Shown here: one piece after another, positions 17,610-25,252 of the stretch
Position numbering within the stretch: the stretch's first letter is position 1
How the letters are laid out: each line of letters starts with the position of its first letter
NCBI GenBank assembly: GCA_021809995.1
Contig: JAJZJT010000004.1
Coordinates: 1-33,661 of the forward strand
DNA: 33,661 bases
Direction of reading: 5' to 3'
Source of the DNA: Actinomycetes bacterium
GTDB taxonomy: Bacteria; Actinomycetota; Acidimicrobiia; Acidimicrobiales; RAAP-2
Notes under the pieces: model-generated
Told to the model about the DNA's origin: nothing
Databases searched by the model: none
The model's input: only the letters and a program-made list of their open reading frames with translations
Position numbers and translations under genes: made by a program

Positions 17610-18824
17610 CTACTGGATGTGCATCCCCGAGATCGCCCGGGCGATGACCAGGCGCTGGATCTCCGAGGTGCCCTCGAAGATGGTGAAGATCTTCGAGTCG
17701 CGGTGCCAGCGCTCGACCGGGTGCTCGCGGATGTAGCCGTAGCCGCCCATGATCTGGATGGCTTCCTCGGTGACGTGGACGGCCGTCTCGCCGGCGTAGA
17801 GCTTCGACATCGAACCCTCGCCCGCGGTGAACTCCTTGCCGTTGCGGGCCATCCACGAGGCCCGCCACACGAGCAGGCGCGATGCGTCGATCCGGGTCTT
17901 CATGTCGGCGAGCTTGAAGGCGATCGCCTGGTTCTCGATGATGGCCCGGCCGAACGCCTTGCGCTCCTTGGCGTAGTCGAGGGCGTACTCGTAAGCGGCT
18001 CGGGCGATGCCGAGCGCCTGGGCGCCCACGGCCGGGCGGGACGCCTCGAAGGTCTTCATGGCCGCCTGCCCTGCCGACCGCTTCCCCTCGCGGGCCCGGG
18101 CCAGCTTCTCGTCGAGCTTCTCCTTGCCGCCGAGCAGCAAGCTGCCGGGGACGCGCACGTCGTCGAGAACGACCTCGGCGGTGTGCGAGGCGCGGATGCC
18201 CATCTTCTTGAACTTCTGCCCCTGCGACAGGCCGGGTGTCCCCGGGGGGACGATGAAGCTGGCCTGGCCGCGCGAGCCCAGCTCGGGGTCGACCGAAGCC
18301 ACCACCACGTGGACGTCGGCGATGCCACCGTTCGTGATCCACGTCTTCGTGCCGTTCAGGACCCATTCGTCCTTGGCCTCGTCGTAGACGGCGCGCGTCC
18401 GCAGCGACGAGACGTCGGAGCCGGCGTCGGGCTCCGACACGGCGAAGGCAGCGACCTGGATCTTCTCCGGGGTGCCGAAGCACTGGGGACCCCACTCGAT
18501 CAGCTGCTCGGGCGTGCCGTTGGAGGCGATGCCGGCGAGCCCGAGCGTGCTGCCGAGGATGGCCAGCGCGATGCCAGCGTCACCCCAGGCAAGCTCCTCG
18601 GCGGCGATGGCCATCATCAGCCCCGACTCGTCGAAGAACGCCTGCGAGACGAAGTCGAAGGAGTAGAGCCCGACCTTCGCCGCCTCCTCGATGACGGGCC
18701 ACGGCGTCTCCTCGCGCTCGTCCCACTCGTGGGCGACGGGCCGGATCACCGTCTCGGCGAAGTCGTGGACCCACTTCTGGATCTGCTGCTGGTCCTCGTT
18801 CAAGTCCATCGAGAATTCGGCCAT
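17610..18824 (-). CDS. Acyl-CoA dehydrogenase
   Basis: A 404-residue acyl-CoA dehydrogenase, the third in the cluster. Diagnostic parts are AVSEPDAGSDVSSLRTRAV, NGTKTWITNGGIADV, KKMGIRASHTAEVVLDDV, IMGGYGYIREHPVERWHRD and the catalytic loop FTIFEGTSEIQRLVIAR with E384 in the classical position. A charged insertion of about 30 residues (GKEKLDEKLARAREGKRS region) follows the beta domain and is longer than in many relatives. Start ATG 18824 with a GGAG ribosome site just upstream opens the recognisable fold; the much longer open frame upstream is not protein-like. It faces the SDR pseudogene and follows cspA on the same strand after a 295-nt gap containing a palindrome. Confidence 0.94.
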   Translation of the reverse strand: MAEFSMDLNEDQQQIQKWVHDFAETVIRPVAHEWDEREETPWPVIEEAAKVGLYSFDFVSQAFFDESGLMMAIAAEELAWGDAGIALAILGSTLGLAGIASNGTPEQLIEWGPQCFGTPEKIQVAAFAVSEPDAGSDVSSLRTRAVYDEAKDEWVLNGTKTWITNGGIADVHVVVASVDPELGSRGQASFIVPPGTPGLSQGQKFKKMGIRASHTAEVVLDDVRVPGSLLLGGKEKLDEKLARAREGKRSAGQAAMKTFEASRPAVGAQALGIARAAYEYALDYAKERKAFGRAIIENQAIAFKLADMKTRIDASRLLVWRASWMARNGKEFTAGEGSMSKLYAGETAVHVTEEAIQIMGGYGYIREHPVERWHRDSKIFTIFEGTSEIQRLVIARAISGMHIQ

Positions 18825-18994
18825 CGGCCCTGCTCCGTTCCGGCCCGGTCGGGCCTCGTCTCCTCCGTCGGCCCGTCGGGACCGCAACCTGCCGGCACCC
18901 TCCGGATGTGCTCGCAGGGGCGTGCCCGGCGTGCTCGCTCCGCCCGACGCCAGACGCGCACCCGAGCCAGGGGCGTGCTCGCGCCCGGAGAACG

Positions 18995-19012
18995 GGTTAC
19001 CCAATGGTAACC
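18995..19012. promoter_or_regulatory. Perfect palindrome GGTTACC-CAAT-GGTAACC upstream of acyl-CoA dehydrogenase
   Basis: Seven-base arms match perfectly around a CAAT centre in the 295-nt gap between cspA and the dehydrogenase. On the minus strand the palindrome contains TACCAT, 17 nt downstream of TGGCAG, so it may overlay a promoter whose transcript has a leader of about 170 nt. The remaining gap holds nothing else I recognise. It differs from the icmF-type operator and suggests another regulator. Confidence 0.5.
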
Positions 19013-19119
19013 ACTTGGATCGGGCGCTGCCAGTGCGCCGCCCACCGGGCCTACGCGCCGCTGCGCCGCTGGACCTCCGCGCCGCTGCCCGTCGCCGGGG
19101 GCGTGATGCCCCCGCTCGC

Positions 19120-19323
19120 TCAGGCGGGGCGGACGTCGACCGCCTGGAGGCCCTTCGGCCCCTCCTGGACGTCGAACTCGACGGCCTGTCCCTCCTCGAG
19201 AGACCGGTACCCGCTCGACTGGATGGCGCTGAAGTGGACGAACACGTCCGGCCCGCCACTGGGCTGGGAGATGAACCCGAAGCCCTTCTCGGCGTTGAAC
19301 CACTTGACCGTTCCGGATGCCAC
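19120..19323 (-). CDS. Cold-shock domain protein
   Basis: A 67-residue single cold-shock domain of the CspA family, which binds single-stranded RNA/DNA and acts as an RNA chaperone. The RNA-binding motifs are KGFGFI (RNP1) and VFVHF (RNP2), preceded by [11 protein letters not shown]; length is exactly that of the family. Start is GTG 19323, with AAGGGG about 9 nt upstream. It lies 149 nt downstream of cysS on the same strand, so it may be monocistronic or read through from cysS. A long 5' leader typical of cold-inducible csp genes cannot be confirmed. Confidence 0.96.
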   Translation of the reverse strand: MASGTVKWFNAEKGFGFISQPSGGPDVFVHFSAIQSSGYRSLEEGQAVEFDVQEGPKGLQAVDVRPA

Positions 19324-19472
19324 GGCGGCGATCCCCTTTCGACCTGCATGCCAGTGCGTTCGGACCGACCCGCTCCGGCGGTGCGGCCGGGTGGTCCGGC
19401 CACGGACGCTAGCAGCCCCCGACTGCTCGGGCAGGCCCGCACGCGGCCCCGGCCGGAACCTTCACGCGGCGT

Positions 19473-20873
19473 TCACGGGCGGCGCACTCGGGTCCCCTCG
19501 GGCCCGTCCTCGACCACCCAGCCGAGCCGGACGAGCTCGGTGCGCAGGGCGTCGGCGTCGGCGAAGCGGCGCTCCGCGCGTGCGGCGTCACGACGGGCCA
19601 CGAGGTCGAGCACCTCGGGGTCCTCCACGGCCGACCGGACGCCGCGCAGTGGCAGGCCCAGCACGGCGGCGAGGTGCGCGACGGTGCGCGCCGTGCGGGC
19701 AGCGTCCGTGGCGCGGCCGGCGTCGGCGGCGGCGTTCGCCTCCCGCACCAGCTCGAAGACCCCCGACAGGGCCCCAGGGGTGTCGAGGTCGTCGTCCATC
19801 CGCTCGACGAAGCGGGCCACGGCCTCCCGGTCGAGGTCCTCGTCATCCGCCTCGCCCACCACCGCCACCGGGTCCCCCACCGCCAGCGGGTCGGCGAGGT
19901 GGAAGCGCCGGGCGAGCTCGTCGAGCCGGGCGAGGCCGGCCTCGGCCTGGCCCACCGTCTCCGGCGTCACCTCGATCGGCGATCGGTAGTGGGCTCGGAG
20001 AACGAGCAGGCGGTAGGCACGCGGGTCGCCGCGAGCGAGCAGGTCGTCGAGGGACGTGAAGTTTCCGAGCGACTTCGACATCTTCTCGCCGGCGACGGTC
20101 ACCCAGCCGTTGTGCACCCAGTGGTGGGCGAAGTCGCGGCCGAGGGCGACGGCCTGGGCCCGCTCGTTCTCGTGGTGGGGAAAGATCAGGTCGATCGCCC
20201 CGCCGTGGAGGTCGAAGCCCTCCCCCAGCAGATCGAGGGACATCACCACGCACTCGGTGTGCCAGCCCGGCCGTCCCGGGCCCCACGGCGAGGGCCACGT
20301 CGGCTCGCCCGGCTTGGCCTTCTTCCACAGCACGAAGTCGAGGGGCGAGCGCTTGGCCTCGACCGCCTCGACCCTTGCTCCCGCCCGCAACGTGTCGAGC
20401 GGCTGGCGGGCGAGCAGTCCGTAGCCGGGGACCGCCTCGGTCGACAGGTAGACGCCGTCGGGGATCTCGTAGGCGACGCCCCGCTGGACCAGCTCCCCGA
20501 CGACCTCGACCATGCGGGCGACGTACGCGGTGGCGTGGGGGACGTGGTCGGGCCGGAGCACGCCGAGGGCGTCCATGGCAGCCCACCACGTCTCCTCGTA
20601 GCGGCGGGCCAGCTCCCCGGGCTCGACGCCCTCTTGGCGGGCGCGCTCGATCACCTTGTCGTCGACGTCGGTGATGTTCGAGACGTAGGTGACCTCGAGC
20701 CCCGAGGCGACGAGGTACCGACGGAGCACGTCGAAGACGAGGGCGAAGCGGCCGTGGCCGAGGTGGGGCGCGTCGTAGACGGTGGGGCCGCACACGTAGA
20801 GCGACGCCGCACCCGGCCTCCGCAGGGCGAGCGGGCGCACCTTGGCCGTCGCCGTGTCGTAGAGCCGCAGCAC
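19473..20873 (-). CDS. cysS: Cysteine--tRNA ligase
   Basis: A 466-residue class I aminoacyl-tRNA synthetase. The HIGH motif is HLGH (37-40) and the KMSKS motif is at 264-268. The zinc-site Cys is C28 in LYVCGPTVYD, with HTECVVMS and the FPHHENE segment completing the site. The C-terminal DALR/anticodon-binding part is present (EDRRFADADALRTELV region), so length and domains are complete. Start is GTG 20873, beginning the fold at LRLYDTATAK. A TACCGT box ends 7 nt before it, implying a leaderless mRNA. The gene is divergent from valS with 18 nt between start codons, and the two -10 boxes overlap. Confidence 0.97.
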   Translation of the reverse strand: MLRLYDTATAKVRPLALRRPGAASLYVCGPTVYDAPHLGHGRFALVFDVLRRYLVASGLEVTYVSNITDVDDKVIERARQEGVEPGELARRYEETWWAAMDALGVLRPDHVPHATAYVARMVEVVGELVQRGVAYEIPDGVYLSTEAVPGYGLLARQPLDTLRAGARVEAVEAKRSPLDFVLWKKAKPGEPTWPSPWGPGRPGWHTECVVMSLDLLGEGFDLHGGAIDLIFPHHENERAQAVALGRDFAHHWVHNGWVTVAGEKMSKSLGNFTSLDDLLARGDPRAYRLLVLRAHYRSPIEVTPETVGQAEAGLARLDELARRFHLADPLAVGDPVAVVGEADDEDLDREAVARFVERMDDDLDTPGALSGVFELVREANAAADAGRATDAARTARTVAHLAAVLGLPLRGVRSAVEDPEVLDLVARRDAARAERRFADADALRTELVRLGWVVEDGPEGTRVRRP

Positions 20874-20879
20874 GCAAGG

Positions 20880-20886
20880 TACGGTA
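20880..20886. promoter_or_regulatory. Superimposed opposed -10 boxes of valS (+) and cysS (-)
   Basis: Reading plus, TACGGT (20880-20885) ends 6 nt before valS ATG 20892. Reading minus, TACCGT (20886-20881) ends 7 nt before cysS GTG 20873. The boxes share five base pairs, so two polymerases could not open both promoters at once. Confidence 0.65.
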
Positions 20887-20891
20887 ACCCG

Positions 20892-23573
20892 ATGTTGCCT
20901 GCTGACGCGACCAGCCACTCCACGCCGCCGCCGGCACGCACGGGCCCCACCGGGGTCCCCGAGCGGCCCGGCCTGGAGGGGCTCGAGCCGCGCTGGGCAG
21001 CCGCGTGGGACGCCGAGGGCACCTACGCCTTCGACCGCACCGCGGAGCGGGCGGCCGTCTTCTCGATCGACACCCCGCCGCCGACCGTCTCGGGCTCGCT
21101 CCACGTGGGCCACGTGTTCTCCTACACGCACACCGACGCCGTGGCCCGCTACCAGCGGATGCGAGGCAAGGCGGTGTTCTACCCCATGGGCTGGGACGAC
21201 AACGGACTGCCCACCGAGCGCCGGGTGCAGAACCACTTCGGTGTCCGTTGCGACCCGACGCTCCCCTTCGACCCCTCGTTCTCGGCCCCGGAGGCGCCTG
21301 CCGATCCGCCGGTGGCCGTCTCGCGGCCGAACTTCGTGGAGCTGTGCCTCCGGCTGACCGAGGAGGACGAGCGCGCGTTCGAGCACCTGTGGCGGATGCT
21401 CGGGCTGTCGGTCGACTGGTCCCACACCTACGCCACCATCGGGGAGCGGGCCCGACGCGCCTCCCAACGGAGCTTCCTCAGGCTCCTCGCCGCCGGTCAC
21501 GTCGAGCAGCGGGTAGCCCCCACCCTGTGGGACGTCGACTTCCGTACCGCCGTGTCCCAGGCCGAGCTCGAGGACCGCGAGCGGCCCGGCGCCTACCACC
21601 GCGTCCGCTTCCCGCTGGCGGCCGTCCTCCCGGCGGGGGCGGTCGCCGAGGAAGACGGGGTCGACATCGAGACAACCCGGCCCGAGCTCCTGCCCGCCTG
21701 CGTCGCCCTCGTCGCCCACCCCGACGACGACCGCTACCGGCCGCTGTTCGGCACCGAGGTCACCACCCCGCTCTTCGGGGTGCGCGTCCCGGTCCTGGCC
21801 CATCCGCTCGCCGACCCCGAGAAGGGCTCGGGCATCGCCATGGTGTGCACGTTCGGCGACACGACCGACGTCCAGTGGTGGCGCGACCTCGACCTCGCCA
21901 CCCGGACGATCGTCGGGCGCGACGGGCGGCTCCAACCCGTCGCGTGGGGGGGACCCGGCTGGGAGTCCGTCGACGCCGCTGCCGCCCAGGCCACCTACGA
22001 CGAGCTGGCGGGACGGACCGTCTCCCAGGCCCGGACCCGGATCGTGGAGCAGCTGACCGCCTCCGGGGCGCTCGTCGCCGAGCCGTCCCCCATCACCCAC
22101 CCGGTGAAGTTCTACGAGCGCGGCGAACGCCCCCTCGAGATCGTGTCGTCGCGCCAGTGGTTCATCCGCACGCTCGCCCTCCGAGAACGCCTGCTCGAAC
22201 GGGGCGAGGAGCTCGTGTGGCACCCCGCCTACATGGCGCACCGCTACCGGGCCTGGGTCGAGGGCCTCTCGAGCGACTGGAACGTGAGCCGCCAGCGCTT
22301 CTTCGGCGTGCCCGTGCCCGTCTGGTACCCGGTCGACGCCGAGGGGACGGTCCGCTACGACCAGCCCATCGTGCCCGGCGAAGCGGCGCTGCCCGTCGAC
22401 CCCTCCACGGACGTCCCCGACGGCTACGCCGAGCACCAGCGCGGCGCCCCGGGCGGCTTCGTCGGGGACCCCGACGTCCTCGACACCTGGGCGACCTCCT
22501 CGCTCACGCCCCAGATCGCCGGCGGCTGGGAGGACGACCCCGACCTGTTCGGCCGGGTGTTCCCGATGGACCTGCGGCCCCAGGGGCACGACATCATCCG
22601 CACCTGGCTCTTCTCGACGGTCGCACGCGCCGAGCTCGAGCACGGCACCCTGCCGTGGCGCAACGCAGCCATCTCGGGGTGGGTGCTCGACCCCGACCGC
22701 AAGAAGATGTCCAAGTCGAAGGGCAACGTCGTCACGCCACTGCCGCTCATCGAGCGGCACGGTGCCGACGCGGTGCGCTACTGGGCGGCTTCCGGCCGAC
22801 CGGGAACCGACACGGCGGTCGACGAGGGCCAGATGAAGGTGGGCCGGCGCCTCGCCATCAAGGTGCTCAACGCCTCCCGGTTCGTCCTCGGGCGCCTGGA
22901 GGACACCGACAACGGCTCCGGGGCGGCCGGAGACGCGGACGACGTGACGGGGACGGCCCTCGCCGCCGTCACCGAGCCGCTCGACCTCGCCATGCTGGCC
23001 CGCCTGCGCCGCGTCGTCGAGGAGGCGACCGCCGCCTTCGACGCCTACGACTACGCGCGCGCCCTCGAGCGGACCGAGGAGTTCTTCTGGGCCTTCTGCG
23101 ACGACTACCTCGAGCTCGTCAAAGGGCGCGCCTACGACCGCGGCACGGGCTCGGGGCCCGCGTCCGCCCGCGCTGCTCTGACGGTGGCGCTGTCGGTGCA
23201 GCTCCGGCTGTTCGCCCCCTTCCTCCCCTTCGCCGCCGAGGAGGTGTGGTCGTGGTGGCGGACGGGATCGGTCCACCGGGCGCCCTGGCCCGAAGCCGGA
23301 GCCCTCCCCGACGCCGGCGACCCCGAGCTGCTCGCCGTCGCCGGCGAGGTCCTGGGCGCCGTTCGCCGCGCCAAGACCGCTGCCAAGCGGTCGATGCGCG
23401 CCGAGGTGGCGACCCTGACCGTCTCGGGAACGGCGGACCAGCTGGCACAGCTCGCGCTCGTCGCGTCCGACTTGTGCGAGGCGGGGCGGGTCGCGCACCT
23501 CGGTACCGTCGAGCAGCCCGGCCCCTCCGCGGACGGACTGGCCGTCGACGTCGAGCTCGCGCCCGAGACGTGA
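20892..23573 (+). CDS. valS: Valine--tRNA ligase
   Basis: An 893-residue class I synthetase charging tRNA-Val. HIGH is HVGH (71-74, in SGSLHVGHVF) and KMSKS is at 605-609; the connective editing domain lies between them. The segments GWDDNGLPTERRVQN and KFYERGERPLEIVSSRQWF are typical of ValRS. GWDDNGLPTE corresponds to the archaeal/Rickettsia-like ValRS type as I recall it, and the C-terminus ends soon after the anticodon domain without an obvious long coiled-coil arm seen in many bacterial ValRS. Start ATG 20892 follows a TACGGT box by 6 nt (leaderless). The in-frame extension upstream is antisense to cysS and not real. Confidence 0.96.
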   Translation: MLPADATSHSTPPPARTGPTGVPERPGLEGLEPRWAAAWDAEGTYAFDRTAERAAVFSIDTPPPTVSGSLHVGHVFSYTHTDAVARYQRMRGKAVFYPMGWDDNGLPTERRVQNHFGVRCDPTLPFDPSFSAPEAPADPPVAVSRPNFVELCLRLTEEDERAFEHLWRMLGLSVDWSHTYATIGERARRASQRSFLRLLAAGHVEQRVAPTLWDVDFRTAVSQAELEDRERPGAYHRVRFPLAAVLPAGAVAEEDGVDIETTRPELLPACVALVAHPDDDRYRPLFGTEVTTPLFGVRVPVLAHPLADPEKGSGIAMVCTFGDTTDVQWWRDLDLATRTIVGRDGRLQPVAWGGPGWESVDAAAAQATYDELAGRTVSQARTRIVEQLTASGALVAEPSPITHPVKFYERGERPLEIVSSRQWFIRTLALRERLLERGEELVWHPAYMAHRYRAWVEGLSSDWNVSRQRFFGVPVPVWYPVDAEGTVRYDQPIVPGEAALPVDPSTDVPDGYAEHQRGAPGGFVGDPDVLDTWATSSLTPQIAGGWEDDPDLFGRVFPMDLRPQGHDIIRTWLFSTVARAELEHGTLPWRNAAISGWVLDPDRKKMSKSKGNVVTPLPLIERHGADAVRYWAASGRPGTDTAVDEGQMKVGRRLAIKVLNASRFVLGRLEDTDNGSGAAGDADDVTGTALAAVTEPLDLAMLARLRRVVEEATAAFDAYDYARALERTEEFFWAFCDDYLELVKGRAYDRGTGSGPASARAALTVALSVQLRLFAPFLPFAAEEVWSWWRTGSVHRAPWPEAGALPDAGDPELLAVAGEVLGAVRRAKTAAKRSMRAEVATLTVSGTADQLAQLALVASDLCEAGRVAHLGTVEQPGPSADGLAVDVELAPET

Positions 23574-23583
23574 ACGGGCCAGC

Positions 23584-23609
23584 GCCTGCGGGCTGACCGC
23601 GGCGCAGGC
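23584..23609. terminator. Possible hairpin between convergent valS and livF
   Basis: GCCTGCG and CGCAGGC (7 bp) flank a 12-nt loop in the 45-nt gap between two convergent genes. No T-run; weak support. Confidence 0.35.
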
Positions 23610-23618
23610 CGCTCGGTC

Positions 23619-24365
23619 TCAGCTGAGGTAGGCGCCGAGGGCGGCGTCCCCCACGTCAGCGGGCGGCCCTTCGCGCACGATCCGGCCGTGGACCATGATG
23701 GCGGCGCGCGTGGCCACGGCGAGGGCCGTCGTGACGAACTGCTCGACGAGCAGGACGGTCATGCCGGTCGACGCCAGGGAGGCAACCAGCTCGTAGAGCT
23801 CGGCGACCACCAGCGGGGCCAGGCCCATCGACAGCTCGTCGAGGAGCAGCACCCGCGGCGAGCCGACGAGGGCTCGGGAGATGGCGAGCATCTGCTGCTC
23901 GCCACCCGAGAGCGTGCCAGCGAGCTGACGCCGCCGTTCGGCGAGCCGGGGGAAGCGCTCGTAGGTCGCGGCCTCGACGTCCGCCATGCTCACCCCGCCG
24001 CGGTACGTCCAGACCCGCAGGTTCTCGCGGACGGTCAGGTTCGGGAACACCGCCCGCCCCTCGGGGATGGCGCACAGGCCCGCTCGGGCCAGGCGTTCGG
24101 TCGGCGTGCGGGTGACGTCGAGGTCTCCGACGGTCACCGTCCCGTGGGTGGGCCGGAGCTGACCGCGCACGACGGCCAGCAGCGTGGACTTGCCGGCGCC
24201 GTTGGGGCCGAGGAGGGCGAAGACGCTGCCTGCCGGAACGGCGAGGTCCACCCCGTGGAGCACCTCGATCCGGCCGTAGGCGGCGCGCACGCCGGCAACG
24301 GTGACCGCGAGAGCGCCGGGCCCGACCGCTTCGTCGGGGTGCCGGCGGGTGCCGAGCACCTTCAC
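23619..24365 (-). CDS. livF: Branched-chain amino acid-type ABC transporter ATPase LivF
   Basis: A 248-residue ABC ATPase that powers uptake through the adjacent permease. Walker A is GPNGAGKST (K59), the signature is LSGGEQQML and Walker B is VLLLDELSMGLAP. The sequence after Walker A (PTHGTVTVGDLDVT) and the FPRLAERRRQLAGTLSGGEQQMLAISRAL run are typical of LivF. Start GTG 24365 overlaps the livG stop as GTGA, so translation is coupled. It is the last gene of a long same-strand series starting with livK; a gene beyond it (valS) is convergent. A polar amino acid or another small carboxylate could be the cargo; only the binding protein would decide. Confidence 0.95.
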   Translation of the reverse strand: MKVLGTRRHPDEAVGPGALAVTVAGVRAAYGRIEVLHGVDLAVPAGSVFALLGPNGAGKSTLLAVVRGQLRPTHGTVTVGDLDVTRTPTERLARAGLCAIPEGRAVFPNLTVRENLRVWTYRGGVSMADVEAATYERFPRLAERRRQLAGTLSGGEQQMLAISRALVGSPRVLLLDELSMGLAPLVVAELYELVASLASTGMTVLLVEQFVTTALAVATRAAIMVHGRIVREGPPADVGDAALGAYLS

Positions 24366-25252
24366 CGGTCGCCCCCGGCCACCCCGACGCCGTCGGGGAC
24401 GGCACCGAGGTAGGCGGCCTGCACTGCGGGGTCCTCGCGCACCTCGGCCGGAGCGCCCGAGGCGATCACGTGGCCGAAGTCGAGGACGTGGATCGGGTCG
24501 CACACCCGCATGACCAGCTCCATGTCGTGCTCGACGAGCAGCACGGCGACGCCCGAGGACGCCAGCCGGACCAGCAGGTCCCCGAGGGCCGCGGACTCGG
24601 CACGGTCGAGGCCCGATCCCGGCTCGTCGAGGAGGAGGAGCCGCGGGTCGATGGCGAGGGCGCGGGCCAGCTCGGCCATGCGGGCGAGCCCGGTGGGCAG
24701 CGTGCTGGCCTGCACGCCGGCGACCGAGGTGAGCCCGACCTCGGCGAGGATCCGGGCCGCTCGCGCCGCACGGCGGCGATCGGCCTCGTCGAGCGCGCCG
24801 GGACCTTGCCGGCGCCGTCGGTGACGCCGGTGCCACCACACCGCCGTCGACTCGAGCCCGACGAGGACGTTCTCCTCGACGGTCAGGCTCCCGAAGAGCT
24901 CGAGGCGCTGGAAGGTGCGAGCCAGGCCGAGGCGCGCCCGCGCCGGAGGGGCCAACGCGGTGACGTCGCGACCGAAGAGGTGGACGGTGCCGTGGTCGGG
25001 GTGGTGCAGGCCGCTCACCACGTTGAACAGCGTGGTCTTGCCGGCACCGTTCGGGCCGATGAGCCCGGTCACGTGCCCCGGGGCGGCCTCGAGGGAGACG
25101 TCGTCGAGGGCGAGCACGCCCCCGAAGCGAACTGACACTCCCGAGACGACCAGCGCAGCCGGTCCGTCGGCCACGCCGGGCACGCCGGGCACGCCGGGCA
25201 CGCCGGGCAGTCCTCCCGCAGTGGAGCTGGACGTGTCGTCAGCCGGCGGCAC
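24362..25252 (-). CDS. livG: Branched-chain amino acid-type ABC transporter ATPase LivG
   Basis: A 296-residue ABC ATPase partnering LivF. Walker A is GPNGAGKTT (K72) and Walker B is LLLLDEPGSGLD; the DFGHVIASG tail is typical of LivG. The usual LSYGxQR signature appears as LPTGLARMAELARAL, retaining the glycine but not the leading LS. An N-terminal extension of about 30 residues holds four Pro-Gly-Val units (16-27) encoded by a 9-bp repeat; LivG proteins normally begin near VSGVSVRFGG. Start GTG 25252 overlaps the end of livHM by 14 nt. A second start nearer the fold is not evident. Confidence 0.93.
   Translation of the reverse strand: MPPADDTSSSTAGGLPGVPGVPGVPGVADGPAALVVSGVSVRFGGVLALDDVSLEAAPGHVTGLIGPNGAGKTTLFNVVSGLHHPDHGTVHLFGRDVTALAPPARARLGLARTFQRLELFGSLTVEENVLVGLESTAVWWHRRHRRRRQGPGALDEADRRRAARAARILAEVGLTSVAGVQASTLPTGLARMAELARALAIDPRLLLLDEPGSGLDRAESAALGDLLVRLASSGVAVLLVEHDMELVMRVCDPIHVLDFGHVIASGAPAEVREDPAVQAAYLGAVPDGVGVAGGDR
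25172..25207. repeat. 9-bp tandem repeat (CACGCCGGG x4) in the livG N-terminal extension
   Basis: Four perfect units encode Pro-Gly-Val on the minus strand. Frame is preserved by any change in copy number. Confidence 0.95.

Noticed and set aside
18825-19442. N-terminal extension of the third acyl-CoA dehydrogenase
   Set aside because: The frame runs through cspA and reads as low-complexity protein; ATG 18824 has a ribosome site and opens the fold.
19674-20891. N-terminal extension of valS
   Set aside because: The open frame is antisense to cysS, gives unnatural protein, and valS has a leaderless promoter right before ATG 20892.
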